A stretch of DNA of 64,000 bases. It comes from Atherinomorus stipes. Taxonomy: Eukaryota > Chordata > Actinopteri > Atheriniformes > Atherinidae. The position numbers and the translations under genes were made by a program. The notes under the pieces were generated by a model. The model made no database searches, was not told the DNA's origin, and saw only the letters and a program-made list of their open reading frames with translations. The stretch's first letter is position 1, and every line of letters starts with the position of its first letter. Location of the stretch: positions 92,371-156,370 of the forward strand of contig JALJCO010010147.1 in assembly GCA_023101725.1 (NCBI GenBank), given 5' to 3'. Positions 37,121 to 49,455 of the stretch are shown piece after piece.

Positions 37121-37267
37121 TAATAAAAACTCAGCAGGTCATAATTTTAAAAATGTATTCAAAGGACACGGGAACAAATATCCACTTACAACAGCCCAGA
37201 GATGACAGGTCCGAGTACAAAATGTGTACAATGCTGCTTCTGAGGCTGGTTGCTAGTGTGCTGGGTA

Positions 37268-37990
37268 AAAACCATAGACTGTATATAATTACTGGACGTA
37301 GCTTCCGGTCTCTTCTGAATAGAGAAATGTGAAGCCAGTTGGGCGTGTCTTACCGTCGCCATCTTGCCGTGTCACGTACGTCGTCACTCCAGGAAAATCC
37401 TAAAATGGGCACAGCGCGGCCGCGGGGCAAATGATTGACAGCTGACGTACTGTGGGCTAAACGCTAACTGAGCTAACACGAAACTAAGAGGAGCTAACAA
37501 AGATAAGGCTCCTAAGCGGCATGGTTAAGGTAAGACATGCTTAGACTTGCAATTCGCTGACTAAACACCGCCGTTGTGCGACTCTGTAACAAACTGAGAC
37601 CTTATTAAGAGCAAAGAAGGAGCTAACTAGGAGCCTCCGGTCGGCAGGCGGAGCTTCCGGTCTGCCGCATGTCAATCATAAGGACGCGCCCTTAATTATG
37701 TGTAATTTGAAGAATAAATAACATCTAAACGAATGAGTTATAAAAAAATTCACCCCCCTCACAGTTGACATGAAGGTAAACGTGACCTAATAAACCTAAA
37801 ATGATTTTTTGAACCAGGCTGTAAACCTGTTTATTTCTGCTGTGAAGTTGGCGTTTTTAACATGGGAGTCTATGGGGATTTGCTCGCTCTTGGAGCCAGC
37901 CCCTAGCGGATGAAGGGAGGATTACACTATTTACAACAAGGAAGAGAGCTTCACTGTTCTGAGGCGGAGTTTGCCCCTTGGTAAAAACCA
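37268..37990 (+). repeat. Interspersed repeat with GCCATCTTGCCGTGTCACGT core, copy 1
   Basis: Shares more than 600 bases in order with 46520-47215, including GACAGCTGACGTACT, GGGCTAAACGCTAAC and ATGGGAGTCTATGGGGA. It starts near CCATAGACTGTATATAA. No coding domain was recognised; probably a non-autonomous DNA transposon family. Confidence 0.7.
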
Positions 37991-38369
37991 ACACACCCAA
38001 CAGACCAGACATGAACACAAACCCTTTCACTAGCTAGTGGAAGCAGTCCATTATGGACGCTGTTGTCTCACGTCCCTCGTATCACCTGCTTCTACTACAA
38101 GGCTCTTACTTTTTTTTCGTTGACGTGGTCGTAATCAAAGAAATCCCCAACAGGACCCTGCTACTTTCTACCAACTTTTGCCAGAGACATCATTAAGTTG
38201 GTGCTGTCCAGGCAAACTGTTGGCACTTGACTTCATGTAGCCTACCATACGTGCCGTATGGTGCAGACACCTGGAGTGAAACCAGTAGAGCCAAGTGAAT
38301 AGATGATAAAGAAAAATATTTCATATCGACACAAAAGGCTACATAAATTTACAAATACTAATCCTGTAT

Positions 38370-38838
38370 TCACACCGGACGCAAATAAAATTATTTGCAC
38401 GTCAAAATTACATGTTAAGTCATTGTACAGACACAAATAGACGGGCGTTTGCTTGGGGCGGCGCGTTTGACGTGAATTTGCGGGGCGAAAAGCCCCAATT
38501 ATCCGTCTTAATCGCACGAATGAAGCGTCCCACTCGCATGAATAGAGTATTTTTTGCGTATTCACTCAAGTTTAACGAACTTAACTCGAGTGAACACTAC
38601 ATTCTCAAAGTACTCAAAATAACCGGGTTCTGCCACGTTCACCTGACTTACGTGTGACAGACGGCTATCCCGCACTCCAGAAAGCTCAACTTGATGCGCA
38701 AATGAACTGTTTTAATTCAGTGTATTATACGCTCCATTCACGCCAAAAAAAAAAAACAGAATTAAACGAGTAAACATCCAGCATTCGCACGTTAAAATCT
38801 GTGCGCGTATACGAATGGAGGCGTCTGGTGTGAACTCA
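38370..38838. mobile_element. TIR MITE (TTCACACCGGACGC family)
   Basis: The left end TTCACACCGGACGCAAAT and the right end GGCGTCTGGTGTGAA are inverted repeats about 470 bases apart. The interior has CGAATG-type blocks in both orientations. Confidence 0.65.
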
Positions 38839-38951
38839 AAACAAATGATGATTTTGCAATGATTTTAGTTAGTTTTAGAAAGACACAATACCGTTTCAGT
38901 TAGTTTTCTTAAAAAAAAAAAAAAAAACTGTCGTTTTTATTTTTATTGCAG

Positions 38952-39587
38952 TTAAAGGCAGGATAGGGGATCATGGAAAAATGGTCTGAGCAAGCCAGAT
39001 TTGAAAACATATACACCCCCCGAAACCACGCCTCCAAAGCAGAGGAACGTGTCCGCTTTGTTGTCGGCGAACATAACAGAGAACAGCCGCGTGGCTAGCT
39101 TGTTAGCTTCCCAGTAAACAGCAGAGGAACTACGTTTCCTAAAAGTGATAATTATCTCACCTCCAACTTCTTCTGCGGCGTAAAACATCCTCACTGCAAA
39201 CACCAACACCTCCATGACGTCATCCACATCCGTTTTTTCTTTTTAAGAGCAAACAGCGGCATAGATAAGAGCAGCGAACAGCCATGTTCTCTCGGTTCAT
39301 CTACACTGTGAGTGGGATGCTCGGGGGGGGGGGGGTGCAAAGGCAGTCAAGTTTGATAGACAAAATAATCATTCAATCAATCAGTATTGGCCGCTCAAAA
39401 CTCCATCCAATGAAATTAATGTAATTGGAAAGGGTTTTTCCATTGCTGTACGTTCCACAAGTGATTATTTTTTTTAATTTTTCTGTCAGAACATTTAATT
39501 GATTGTCTGTAATCGTCTGGAATGACGAAGACTTTAAGCAATATAGTAAAAAATGCTCCAGGAAAACATCATCCACTCTGCCTTTAA
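38952..39587. mobile_element. TTAA-flanked element (AGGCAGGATAGG family)
   Basis: It starts TTAA-AGGCAGGATAGGGGAT and ends CCACTCTGCCT-TTAA. It is inserted in a second copy of the AACTAAAACT-type host repeat. There is a G run near 39325-39335 and no recognised protein. Confidence 0.6.
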
Positions 39588-39659
39588 TGAAAATGCTTTT
39601 TCAATTTCAGTTTTTGTTCTTTTGTTAGTTTTAGTTACCTAAAATAACCTTGCCTGGCT

Positions 39660-40870
39660 GCCATATATCCTTTTAACTGGTATGGGAATGCTTAGGAAAG
39701 GATGGAGTGAGCTTTTCACACACTGACTCTGCTGCTTTGTGTACTTTTTTGTTAAATATATGATGTCATGTGTCGTTTACCTGCAGTACTTTATATAAAA
39801 TGTCACCATTTCAATGTCACTGCCTGAAATATGAAATAATAATTGTGAGTAGGAGGGAAAATTAAAGGTGTGGATGTCAGGTGCAGCAGTCTTACTGTGG
39901 ATTCTGCAAATGTCTCAATGAGATTTAAAAAAATTGACATTGAGTACAATCTGCATGAAATGTGTTTTTGTACTGTAACACACAACACTGCAACCCAGCA
40001 AACTGCTGGCTGCTTCCAATTACAGCAGCTTCTGGTGCAGGACTTTTAAACAGCCCCCACTACCACCCAAGATGCACATACTCCTACGCTTTGTATCACA
40101 TCAGAAAAATCCTGCAGTGAATTTCCACAGCCACAGTCTGTTTGAAAAACTTACTTCACTCAAGATACTCTACATCTGAGAGTCAGCTGAACCCAAGTCT
40201 CTCAAATTTATTGACTCAATGGAGTGAGTATACATGCCTGAACTTCTTCAGGGGCACCATGTTTATTTTTAAAACTGGCATTGTTCTTAAATTGTTTTGT
40301 CTTGTTCACACACACATGATGTGTTTTATACGCACGAGATCAGGAAGTGCCACAAAGAGACAAGAACCATCATGAGATTTTACTTGTGGAACTGACTGTG
40401 ACACCCAAACTCTTCTAAAACTATAACCAACCAAAAATAACCTGCCTCTGATGTTAATAAGGCCAGTGATGATGATAACAAATCAAACTGAACAACCACA
40501 AACTGCAATACTGACACCGCGTGTACGGCGCTTTTATCCAGAAACCAGCACGCCAAATTAACCCGTGACATCTGTCATCAGTACGAGGCTTTGTCTGTCA
40601 AAGTCACATGGTTTTAGACCCCGCCCCAACAACAAAATCCGTACTCGCCGGAAGCCTCGGCTTCAGATGAACCATCAAAATGCGCTTTTGGACTGTAGGA
40701 ACTTTTGGAGTTCCTAGAACCTTTTCAGGAACCAGGCCATTTTTGGGCGCATTTGTAAATAAAGGAACTAGGGACCTCGGCCCTCCGTTTCTTGAACCTT
40801 TTCAGCTCCTACTCCGAGGCAGGGTCTTTTCAGGGTTTCATAGGAACTGAAATACGTACATGATTGGTGA
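39660..40870. other. Stretch without recognised gene
   Basis: Contains a possible degenerate element around 40690-40860 (repeated GGAACTnnnGA-like blocks). Nothing coding was recognised. Confidence 0.4.
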
Positions 40871-40874
40871 TTGG

Positions 40875-41040
40875 TAGAACTGGCAATTCAATTCAATTCA
40901 AACAACTTTATTTGTCCCCAAGGGGCAATTCAAAAGGCGCAAAAGAGTAGCCAAAAAAAAAGTAAATAAGTAAATGAAAGTAAATAAAGTAAATAAAACA
41001 TAGTACACAAACTAATTAATTAATTAGTGTTCAAGCGGCA
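40875..41040. mobile_element. LINE 3'-end-like fragment
   Basis: CAATTCAATTCAAACAACTT, followed by TATTTGTCCCCAAGGGGCAA, resembles the 3' ends of fish Rex1/CR1-like or SINE-mobilising LINEs. There is no reverse transcriptase part, so this is tentative. Confidence 0.4.
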
Positions 41041-41503
41041 GCCGCAGATTCTACTGTCACACTTTGCAGCTGTATTTGGGTCATTAAATTGATATGAAAA
41101 TAATTGCTTTGGACATTTCAAAATAGTTATTGATTTGGGACGTGTACCGTTGTCATCAATTTAATAATGAATTGCTACACTCCTATTGTAATAGTTCTTG
41201 TTATTACGATCTCTGTAAACAGGTAAACAGCTGTGAGACTTTTTAAATATGGCGGGGTCAGGAGAAGCAGAGATCATGCAAGGGGCGGGGCGGGCACATT
41301 CTCTTTTCTGAGTTTGAGTGGCTCCCCTCGAGACGCAGACTCCATTGTCCAGGGTGCAGGACACAGAGGAGGAGGAATACCTTTGTTCCCAGAGCCGTCC
41401 AGCTTCTCAACTCGGGTTTTTAACACTAAAATTGCAGTACAGTTAAGTGACCTGCATTGTACTTGCACTTCATTTTTTATTATATTTAATTAATTAATTA
41501 GTT

Positions 41504-41768
41504 AATTCTGGACGCTACCCACTCAGGACACTTGGATTACATTGGACGAGCAGTATGGAGGAATATTGACAAGTTTTTGTGGACTTTTAAGGACCTTTTT
41601 GGCTCGGGCACAATCGAACTCCATTATATGAAAGTTGGGGGGAAACAAGAAGCCATCCTGATCTCCGGCTGCATTTGAGATATTAAAAAAGTGCTCCAGA
41701 GTCTCACTCACCATGAGGGTTAGTGGAAAATAATGTTACATCATTCTGTGGGTGTACTATTCCTTTAA
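41504..41768. mobile_element. Solo right arm of the GGAATAGTACACC TTAA family
   Basis: Matches the right arm of the element at 26766-27612, from ACGCTACCCACTCAGGACAC to the terminal GGTGTACTATTCCTTTAA. The left half is absent. Confidence 0.7.
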
Positions 41769-41772
41769 ATTT

Positions 41773-41965
41773 AGGGATGCATGATAATTATTGGGCCGAT
41801 AACAGGACATTATTAGATCATTCTGATAAGTCCGATGTTGTGAAAAGTTGCACCTATAACTTATACCCCATACAGTTGGAGTTTTTTATTTGGTATAATT
41901 ACGTGCATTATCAGTATCTGTTATCGGTATCGGCCTTTAGGAGCTGAAATTTATCGGTATTTGTT
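41773..41965. mobile_element. hAT-type MITE fragment (GGGATGCATGATAATTATTG)
   Basis: The terminus GGGATGCATGATAATTATTG and right-hand TTATCGGTATCGGCC blocks resemble the family at 7737-8440. It starts five bases after the TTAA element ends. Confidence 0.5.
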
Positions 41966-41989
41966 TTAAAAAACACTTCTTGTGTATAG

Positions 41990-43890
41990 ATGAGATGAAA
42001 CTGTTGTTCTGCTGTGACAGTGTGGTCCTGAGGTTGGTTTTATTATCAGCAGCACTAAAAGACTGGAAAAACATCAATAGATTTTATTACTGTTAAACAT
42101 TTTTGCTTCTAGACTGGGTTGAATTATCTTCACCAGATGTGTTTCCCTTTTTTCTTCTTTATTCAATAACTCACTTCAACAATTTGTCCACCCAGACAAA
42201 AATCACTCGCGTCTTTTATAGCAAATACCATAAACCAACATATGCTTGAGTTATAGTAAGAAAAGCCCAGCTGCTGTAGGAGTTATGCTCTGCCACGCAG
42301 CAGCCAGCGTCATGCAGAGGGAATATATCCCACAGATTCAGGGTTGTTATCCTAAACTGCAAAGTCAGGGTAATGTAATTGCAGACTCAAAAATAAAAAG
42401 CCTGAAGGTGTCACAGAAATAGCAGGCGCAGTTATGCACATTCATCCTGTGCATAATTCAGGGAGTTTGTGTGCATGTGCGCACGTAAGTACGATAACGA
42501 GCCCATGCCGTGAGCGGTAATCTGCTAACACGGTGGATTGAGCTGACTCCGTTGGATCAGCAGCGGTGTGAAACACAACACACTCTCAATTACTCCACAC
42601 CGTCATGTCGGATGTGGAGGAGCAGACGGAGGGGAGGGGGAGGGGCGCGCTCTTAATTGTCATCATACATCCGTGCACAGGCCAAGGAGAATTAAAAAGA
42701 TGAAAGTGATGTCTGTGTTTGGAAATGCAGAAACCTGTCTGCGAGAGCTGGGAGTAACGTGGTGCACGCTCGTGTGTCGGCAGGCTATCTCCGAGGTCGT
42801 CGTTCACCGCAGCCACGACTTCATCAGGCTGCTCCGTCACCGTCATCACCCTCCTCCTGTCTGGGAGTCGGGGTGTGCGTCCGGGGCAGGGAGAGAGAGG
42901 GAAAGGCTGCCAGCTGTGGCAGATCGATATCACTGACTGAGAGATCACAGGAATGCTTAGTGCCCATCAGTGACTTCTCCTGCAGGTGTGTGTGGGCATG
43001 CAGCGTCCGGTGACGGAGGACGGGGCGAAATCGGAGGAGGATGGATAGTTGAGTGAAAGAAGGAAACAGATGAGTTGATGAATCCTATTTTCTGCTCCAC
43101 GTTTCTTCATCCCTGTCTCTCTCTTGTCTGCCTTCCTTGTTCTCGGCTTTGGTTTGTGTCTGATGCACCCGCTACAAGACCGGATAACGGAGTATGAGAG
43201 ACAGGATAATGACAGAATTTACATCTTTGTTCAATTATTCATCTTGTCTTTTTTCTTTTGTCTCCAGTCTTTGTTTTCTTTATCTTTTTTGACTCTCCCG
43301 TCTTCATTATTTCTTCAGTTTTATCAGATTTTAATTTTCAGCTGTCTTTTCTTTTTGTGATTGTTAAAGCTGAATGAATTCAAAAGAATGTGCCACTCTC
43401 ATTCACTCACTCTTTTACTTATTTATTTAGTTATCGGCTGTTGTGTTGATGTTGCTTTTGCGTGAAAACCGATTGTTCTGATGAAGACATCTAATAAAGA
43501 GGTGAAAGAAAACTTCCTGACATAATTACTGATAAGCCTGCTGTGTAAGGCTGCAGTCAATAAGCTGTAAAAGACAATAAATCTGAAGAAATGCTTGTTT
43601 AAAGATTACAACTGCATTTCTGACATGCTGGTTTTCATCTCAAAAGTATTTCCCTGGTTCAACATGTTAACATTTATTAATCAGCAGAGTAACAGACTGA
43701 TAAAATATGGATAAATATTAGGGCCGTCCAAAAATTAATCCTGATTAATCACATTGTTTTTTTATCACTTCTAGAACATATTTAGGATTAAAGGTTCTCA
43801 CCAGGAATTCTGCATTTATGTTTAGTAGACTAGACTACTGAAACCCTGTCCTTACACGTCTCCCTAAAGTCCTTCAGACATCAGCAGTTT
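41990..43890. other. Stretch without recognised gene
   Basis: Fewer repeats than the flanks. GC-richer at 42600-43030. Frames there (42568-42936 and others) show no recognised domain. Pyrimidine-rich sequence occurs at 43240-43360. Confidence 0.4.
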
Positions 43891-43900
43891 AGTCCGGAAT

Positions 43901-44228
43901 AGGGCTGGGCGATAAATCACGATAAATGGACGATAAACCTACGTATAAACCAGCCCAAACAGACACAGTTCTTTAGTTTCACAGTACTTCTCATATGTCC
44001 AAAACACCTACTGGGTGTTTATTGAGGAACCTGTTAATCTATCTGCCCAACAAGAAGTCGCATGAAGTTCCAGTTAAGGCAGAATATCTGTTTTAATCAA
44101 ATGAAAACAAAAGCAGTTTTTGTCTGTTTTGGCTGGTTTAAAGGAGGTTTATCATCCATTTATCGTTACCGAGGTGAAATGCTATATATGTCGTGATATT
44201 TATTTTTGGCCATTATCACCCAGCCGTA
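43901..44228. mobile_element. hAT-type MITE (AGGGCTGGGCGATAAATC family)
   Basis: The left end AGGGCTGGGCGATAAATC and the right end GGCCATTATCACCCAGCC are inverted repeats, with subterminal GTGATATTTATTTTT-type sequence. About 330 bases with no transposase. Confidence 0.65.
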
Positions 44229-44777
44229 GGTGGAAGGAGAATGGAGGGGGTTGCTTAATAGTGTGCTCAGATTGGAGCAAATGAATTATGTAGAATAATA
44301 GAAGTGTGTAGAATGATAATCTGCTGTCTGATTCAACCGTTTTTGAGCAAAGAAACAAAGCTGACAGACCATAAACAGGAACATTTAATACTTACTTTGG
44401 ACATTCACATGACCTCATCAGTGCCATGTGGATGCCAAGAGTACCTAACTGCAGTTACAATGACCGACAAGGGTGCCGCCATACATCCAATCCATACAGG
44501 AAGTCTCATGTGGAAGTTGGTTAAATACCGCCAACAGTAAATACCTGCAACTTGCAAACAGATGTGTATGGTGTAGTCGGGTGGTTAGGGTTAGGAGAAG
44601 GGTCAGGGGTAGGGTTAGATTTTAGTAAGTTACATGAAAAAGAAACTTCCGACTGGGACTTCCGGCATGGATTGGACATATGGCGACGAACCGTGACTGC
44701 AGTTGGGTCCCCTCTCTGTGAATGTGCCGTTATACCCCCAAAACCCCAGAAAAGTGAAATCTGATGTCATGGCACAT

Positions 44778-45604
44778 TTAAAGGTTGAATATGGAACACG
44801 GACAGAAAAGCGACATCACGTGTGTCTAGGATGTAGTTGCAATGGCAGAAAAACAACTCCAGCGGCTGGGATGCCGGGCTCGATAGGACACGGGACCAGA
44901 AGACTGCAGCATGTCCAATACATAGTTTATAACTGACAGCTAATGTTAGCCACGCTAGCAAGCGAGTTAGCTTACCGACCCAGGAAAAAAGTCGCCATTT
45001 TCACATTTTGATGCCGTGGAAAATGTTTCTGTGGGTCCATCTAGTGTAGCTTCACCTAAATTTACTCCAGTTTTTGCTCCTCTCAGGTCACTGTTTTTTT
45101 TTTTTTTTTTTTTTTTTTTTATGATTCATGAGGGGGGAGGGGGGAGTAGGGTTCCGCCCTCCCCCCATCTAGTAATGAGAAAGAGGGGGCGGGGTGCCGA
45201 GCGGGGGGGGGGAGGGGGGGGGAAGGGGCTTGCTCAGGGATCCACAGAGAGCCCCCTGCTCCCCCCCTCTTCAGAGACGGAAAACAATATCTCTGGTGCT
45301 GTAAAGCAGCTGCTTGACTCGCCGACTTCACCAGTTCTCCCAGTGCCAGTCCAGCTGGGCGCAACATACTCTTGCCACAGAGATACCATATTTGGCAACC
45401 TACAGCGGCCGCCTGTAGTGGCTTCTAGATGTAAACATAATGCCACTGTCAAACCTGTTAACATTTATTTTATATTTATTTTCAGGTTAAATATATTTTT
45501 CAAGGAAATGCTGTGCTTTCATTATACACCACTCCAAACACCTTGTGAAGATATTTTTTTTAAAATATAGCTTTTAATGAAAATGTTTCATATTCAACCT
45601 TTAA
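44778..45604. mobile_element. TTAA-flanked element (AGGTTGAATATGG family)
   Basis: It starts TTAA-AGGTTGAATATGGA and ends TTCATATTCAACCT-TTAA. It contains a 28-base poly-T run (45093-45120) and G-rich sequence (45130-45230) with quadruplex potential. No protein domain was recognised. Confidence 0.65.
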
Positions 45605-45609
45605 CATGA

Positions 45610-46510
45610 AAAAGTGGAATTTGCAGGTAATGACTCGTTTGAAAACTCTCTCAAGTCATTGTTAGATCATTGTTAGCTCTCTCAAGCTAAGATTTCTTAG
45701 AAGGCATTCATGAAGCAGGTGGTTCTGAATTGAAGAGTTTTATTGATAAGATTAAGATGTGAGTGCTGTGGGTTGTTCAGAACGACTGAGGGTCAGAGAG
45801 GCCCGCGGTCTCAGGTGAGTCGCATTAATAATATGTAACTGCAGGAGCCACGTTCATGGAAGTGAGGAACAGGAGGGGAAAAAAAGGAAAAAAACAGAGT
45901 CCCACAGATCCTTAAAGACCCCTACGGAAGTCATTTGGGTCACCAAGGATGAAAAAAACGGACTTTAACTCAGAATTCTGTGTTTTTTCGCTTCATTGGT
46001 TCGAACACTCTTCCGTAGACGCCGAAGAAATGTAAATGTCAGAATGTGATGGCACTCCATTTCAGCAAGATTTCCAGAGAGAATAAACAGCATGTGACAT
46101 TGAATTGAAATGAGGCTAACCCTTTATTGGGCAAAGAATCTGATCACTTCATAGGACAGACAAAATACCTCTTCATGCTATTCCATGAAATCATAGAACC
46201 ACATGGAGTCCTCCACACCAACCATCAAAGATCAGATGCTCTATTACAATTGGCTTTCAACAGGAAAATGAGAAGAAACTTTTCTTATTGAGTATTTAGG
46301 AAAAACGTTTTAAAGACTTGTATTACAGAAACACTCTTCTCTGTGGTTGAAATTTTGAATTTCTATGTATTTTGGTGAGAGCCCAATGAAGGATTAATAA
46401 AACTTTATCAATCTCAAAAAAGGAAATGATTATGTAGCATGAAAAAATGGCAGTTATCAGTCTTGGAAAAGTCACGACGATGACCTTGTACTTGTAATGA
46501 AGAAGCCTCT
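45610..46510. other. Stretch without recognised gene
   Basis: No coding or repeat structure that I can support. Confidence 0.45.
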
Positions 46511-46519
46511 GTCTGAACC

Positions 46520-47215
46520 AAAGACTTAAAAAAATGGCCGTGGTATCCGGTCACATCTGCATGAGGGGAAAGTGAAGCCAGCTGGACGTTTCCCACCGTC
46601 GCCATCTTGCCGTGTCACGTGTGTTGTCACTTCCGTAAAATACTAAAATGGTTAAAGCGCGGCCTCGGGGCAAAACAATTGACAGCTGACGTACTCTGGG
46701 CTAAACGCTAACCGAGCTAACCCGAAACTGACAGGAGCTAACGAAGATTAGCCTCCAAAGCGGCGGGATAAAGATAAGACATGTTTGGACTTGTTGTTAG
46801 CTGATAAAAACCACCATGTTGCTGCTCTGCTGCAGACTAAGACCTTACCGAGAGCAAACAATGAGCTAACTGTTAGCCACCGGCCTGCAGGCCGCATTCA
46901 GTCTGCCGCATGCCAGTCTAAAGGACACGCCCCTAATTATGTGTAATTTCAAGATTAAATAACATCTAAACGGATGAGTTATGAAAAAATTCACCCCCCT
47001 CACAGTTGACATGAAGGTAAACTAGACCTAATAAACCTAAAATGATGTTTGAACTAGGCTGTAAACATGTTTATTTCTGCTGTAAACATGTTTATTTTTG
47101 TTGTAAACATGTTTATTTCTGCTGTGAAGTTGGTCTTTTTAACATGGGAGTCTATGGGGACTCCCATAGGAGCTGCAAAGTTGCAGCTCCTAGCAGATGA
47201 AGGAAAAACTACAAT
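46520..47215 (+). repeat. Interspersed repeat with GCCATCTTGCCGTGTCACGT core, copy 2
   Basis: Aligns in order with 37268-37990. It differs by a local three-fold 21-bp expansion at about 47059-47122 (unit GCTGTAAACATGTTTATTTC plus T), where copy 1 has one unit. Confidence 0.7.
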
Positions 47216-47250
47216 TTTTAAGCACTTTTACGTATTTCCACATTGGCCTC

Positions 47251-47877
47251 AGTGGCTGCGTTTACATGGACCCAGATATACCGATTGCTTTCAGTTTAAA
47301 AGCTCCTTCAGAATGAAAATGATCCATGTAAACACCTCTTTCCGAAAGAAAAGCGCTGAACCGAATGAATTATCATTTATTTGGTTTCACAGGGGGAGAA
47401 CATTCCTTTCCCCAAACCGATCATGGCATCATGTAAACGTTGAATCAGAAAGTTGAGGTTGCGTTCTTACAGCGCATGCTTCGACGAGGCGTCAATGTGC
47501 AAAGAGTGACGTTTCCTCACTTTGACAGATGGCAGTGAACAACGTAATTCCCTGGACAGCGACAGAAAGTTTGTTTTTTACTCAAACTCCGTCTCGTTGT
47601 TTGCAGCAGGAGCGCATGAGGGTCAGCTGCTGCTGGATTAAAGTCCTGCAGAAACCACAGCAACCATGATCATCAGTTTGTAGACCTCCATCTTTAATAA
47701 ATAACGTGATTTACACAATTCTGCGCATGTCAGACAGGATTATTCTGAATAAATGTTGACACATGTACACACCAGATCTGAATGAAATACTTCCCATGTA
47801 AACAGCTGCCCTGAAATCCTCAATCAGAATGATTTTGTACCGAAAGGGAAAAGAGTCTCCATCTAAACGTGCCCACT
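47251..47877. mobile_element. TIR element (GTGGCTGCGTTTACATGG family)
   Basis: The left end AGTGGCTGCGTTTACATGGA and the inverted right end TCCATCTAAACGTGCCCACT match imperfectly. Internal CATGTAAACA blocks recur in both orientations. Related to the nested element at 32411-33425 by its terminus. Confidence 0.6.
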
Positions 47878-47889
47878 GTCACACTTGGT

Positions 47890-49450
47890 CTGACACAGCT
47901 GCGGATCTGTGTGTATGTAGAGGATGTGCCGTGTTATCCAGTACGTTGAAGAGCGTTTGAACTTTCTCCGTTTGCATAATCAGCTCTGAGGACTAAAGGT
48001 TTTATTGCTCCCCGATGCCCCAACACACTCCAAAGCACTGCTGACAGCAGGCACCATCTTGCTTCCAACACTGAAGGATCTAAGTTTCCTTCTTGTTCGA
48101 CTTCAACTCAGTTGAATTTAATTCAGTTCAGTCAACTTTGTTGTTGTTATACAAGTACAATGAGATTAAGACTGACATCTTATAAAAGATTTGTCATTAA
48201 GTGCATCTGTAAAGCTCAGGGAATCAAGCTGTTAAGACTCACATAATCTTTATATTTAAAACTCAACCATTACAAATCATTGGGGGCATATAAGCAATCA
48301 CCCCTGAATAGGATTTATAAATGACAAAAACATAAAAATCATAAACATGATTGACGTTGTTGGTCATAGAAGCAGCTCCGGTGTGATGAGGGAGGCTACA
48401 GAACCAGAGGAGGAACTCATGTTCAGGCTGGATCGTTTTCAAGCGTTTCTGTGTTGCATTTGCAGTTTGACCTGCTGACCACGTGAACATCCTGGTATCT
48501 GTAGTCTTCAGCCGTCGCCACCTTTGCTCTCCAGATGGAAGTAGAGTTGTGATTACTCCTGGTTCTCCTAAAACCCACAATCCTCTCCTTTGTCCTGTTA
48601 ACATTTAAGCTGGGCGGATTGCTCCCGAACCATTCCACACAGAGGTCAGCCCTTGTTGATCTCGCGCACAGATTACACGCTCAATTGAGTTGAGCTACAG
48701 ATGCAGTTTGACCTGGCCATTTAATTGGACCAGTGTCCCAGTTCCAGCATGTATGGGTGAGAAATCGAGATGTTCACAAAGCATTTATAATGTTGCGATG
48801 CTTTGGACTGCATGACTTCCTCCTGCGGGAGATCATTGTGCAGGCAAATCGAGCTGCATTTAAATGTTGTCTTGAATGGTTATTTTTGTCAGGATTTTAT
48901 GAAAGCAAAACATCTCCTGAAATGATTTACTTAGCCGCATGTTGACAGTTGCTACATTCCCTGCCTCCTTTTGCATCTGACAAAAGAAAAAAACATGCAA
49001 AATGAGAGCAGCTTTATTATGAATGAGCTGTAATAATATGCGGTTCACTGTTCGTACAAGAAGACACAAAAGGGAACCTCTGTAGACAAAAAGTAACAGA
49101 GGTTTTCATGTTAACCTGAGGGGTTATGCAGGGAAACAATAGTCCATCTGCAGAGACAATGTGGTCCCAAACACACATGATTTAGCCCTTTACAAGCGTT
49201 TTGAAAATGTATTGCCTCCTGTGGACAAGTGGTAAGACAATAGCTGACAGGCTCTGATTGATTTCAACCTCATGGTGGAGGTAGAGGAAAGGTCACTGTC
49301 TCACCGATGTCATTAAGTTGTATCCTCTGGGAGTCCTGAATATCTTTTTAAATGTCATTGCAGTATATGCAGTTCACAATATTTTTCAAGGTGGACCAAA
49401 TTGGTAAAAAAAGATTCTGTATAAACACTGGGACAGCTGTAACGACCAAA
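47890..49450. other. Stretch without recognised gene
   Basis: A block at 48108-48165 (TCAGTTCAGTCAACTTTGTT) may be a LINE tail. The frame at 48263-48604 (-) was not recognised as a protein family. Confidence 0.4.
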
Positions 49451-49455
49451 GACTA

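Noticed and set aside
45016..45570. 184-codon plus-strand frame
   Set aside because: It lies within a TTAA element and runs through poly-T and poly-G tracts. No family was recognised.
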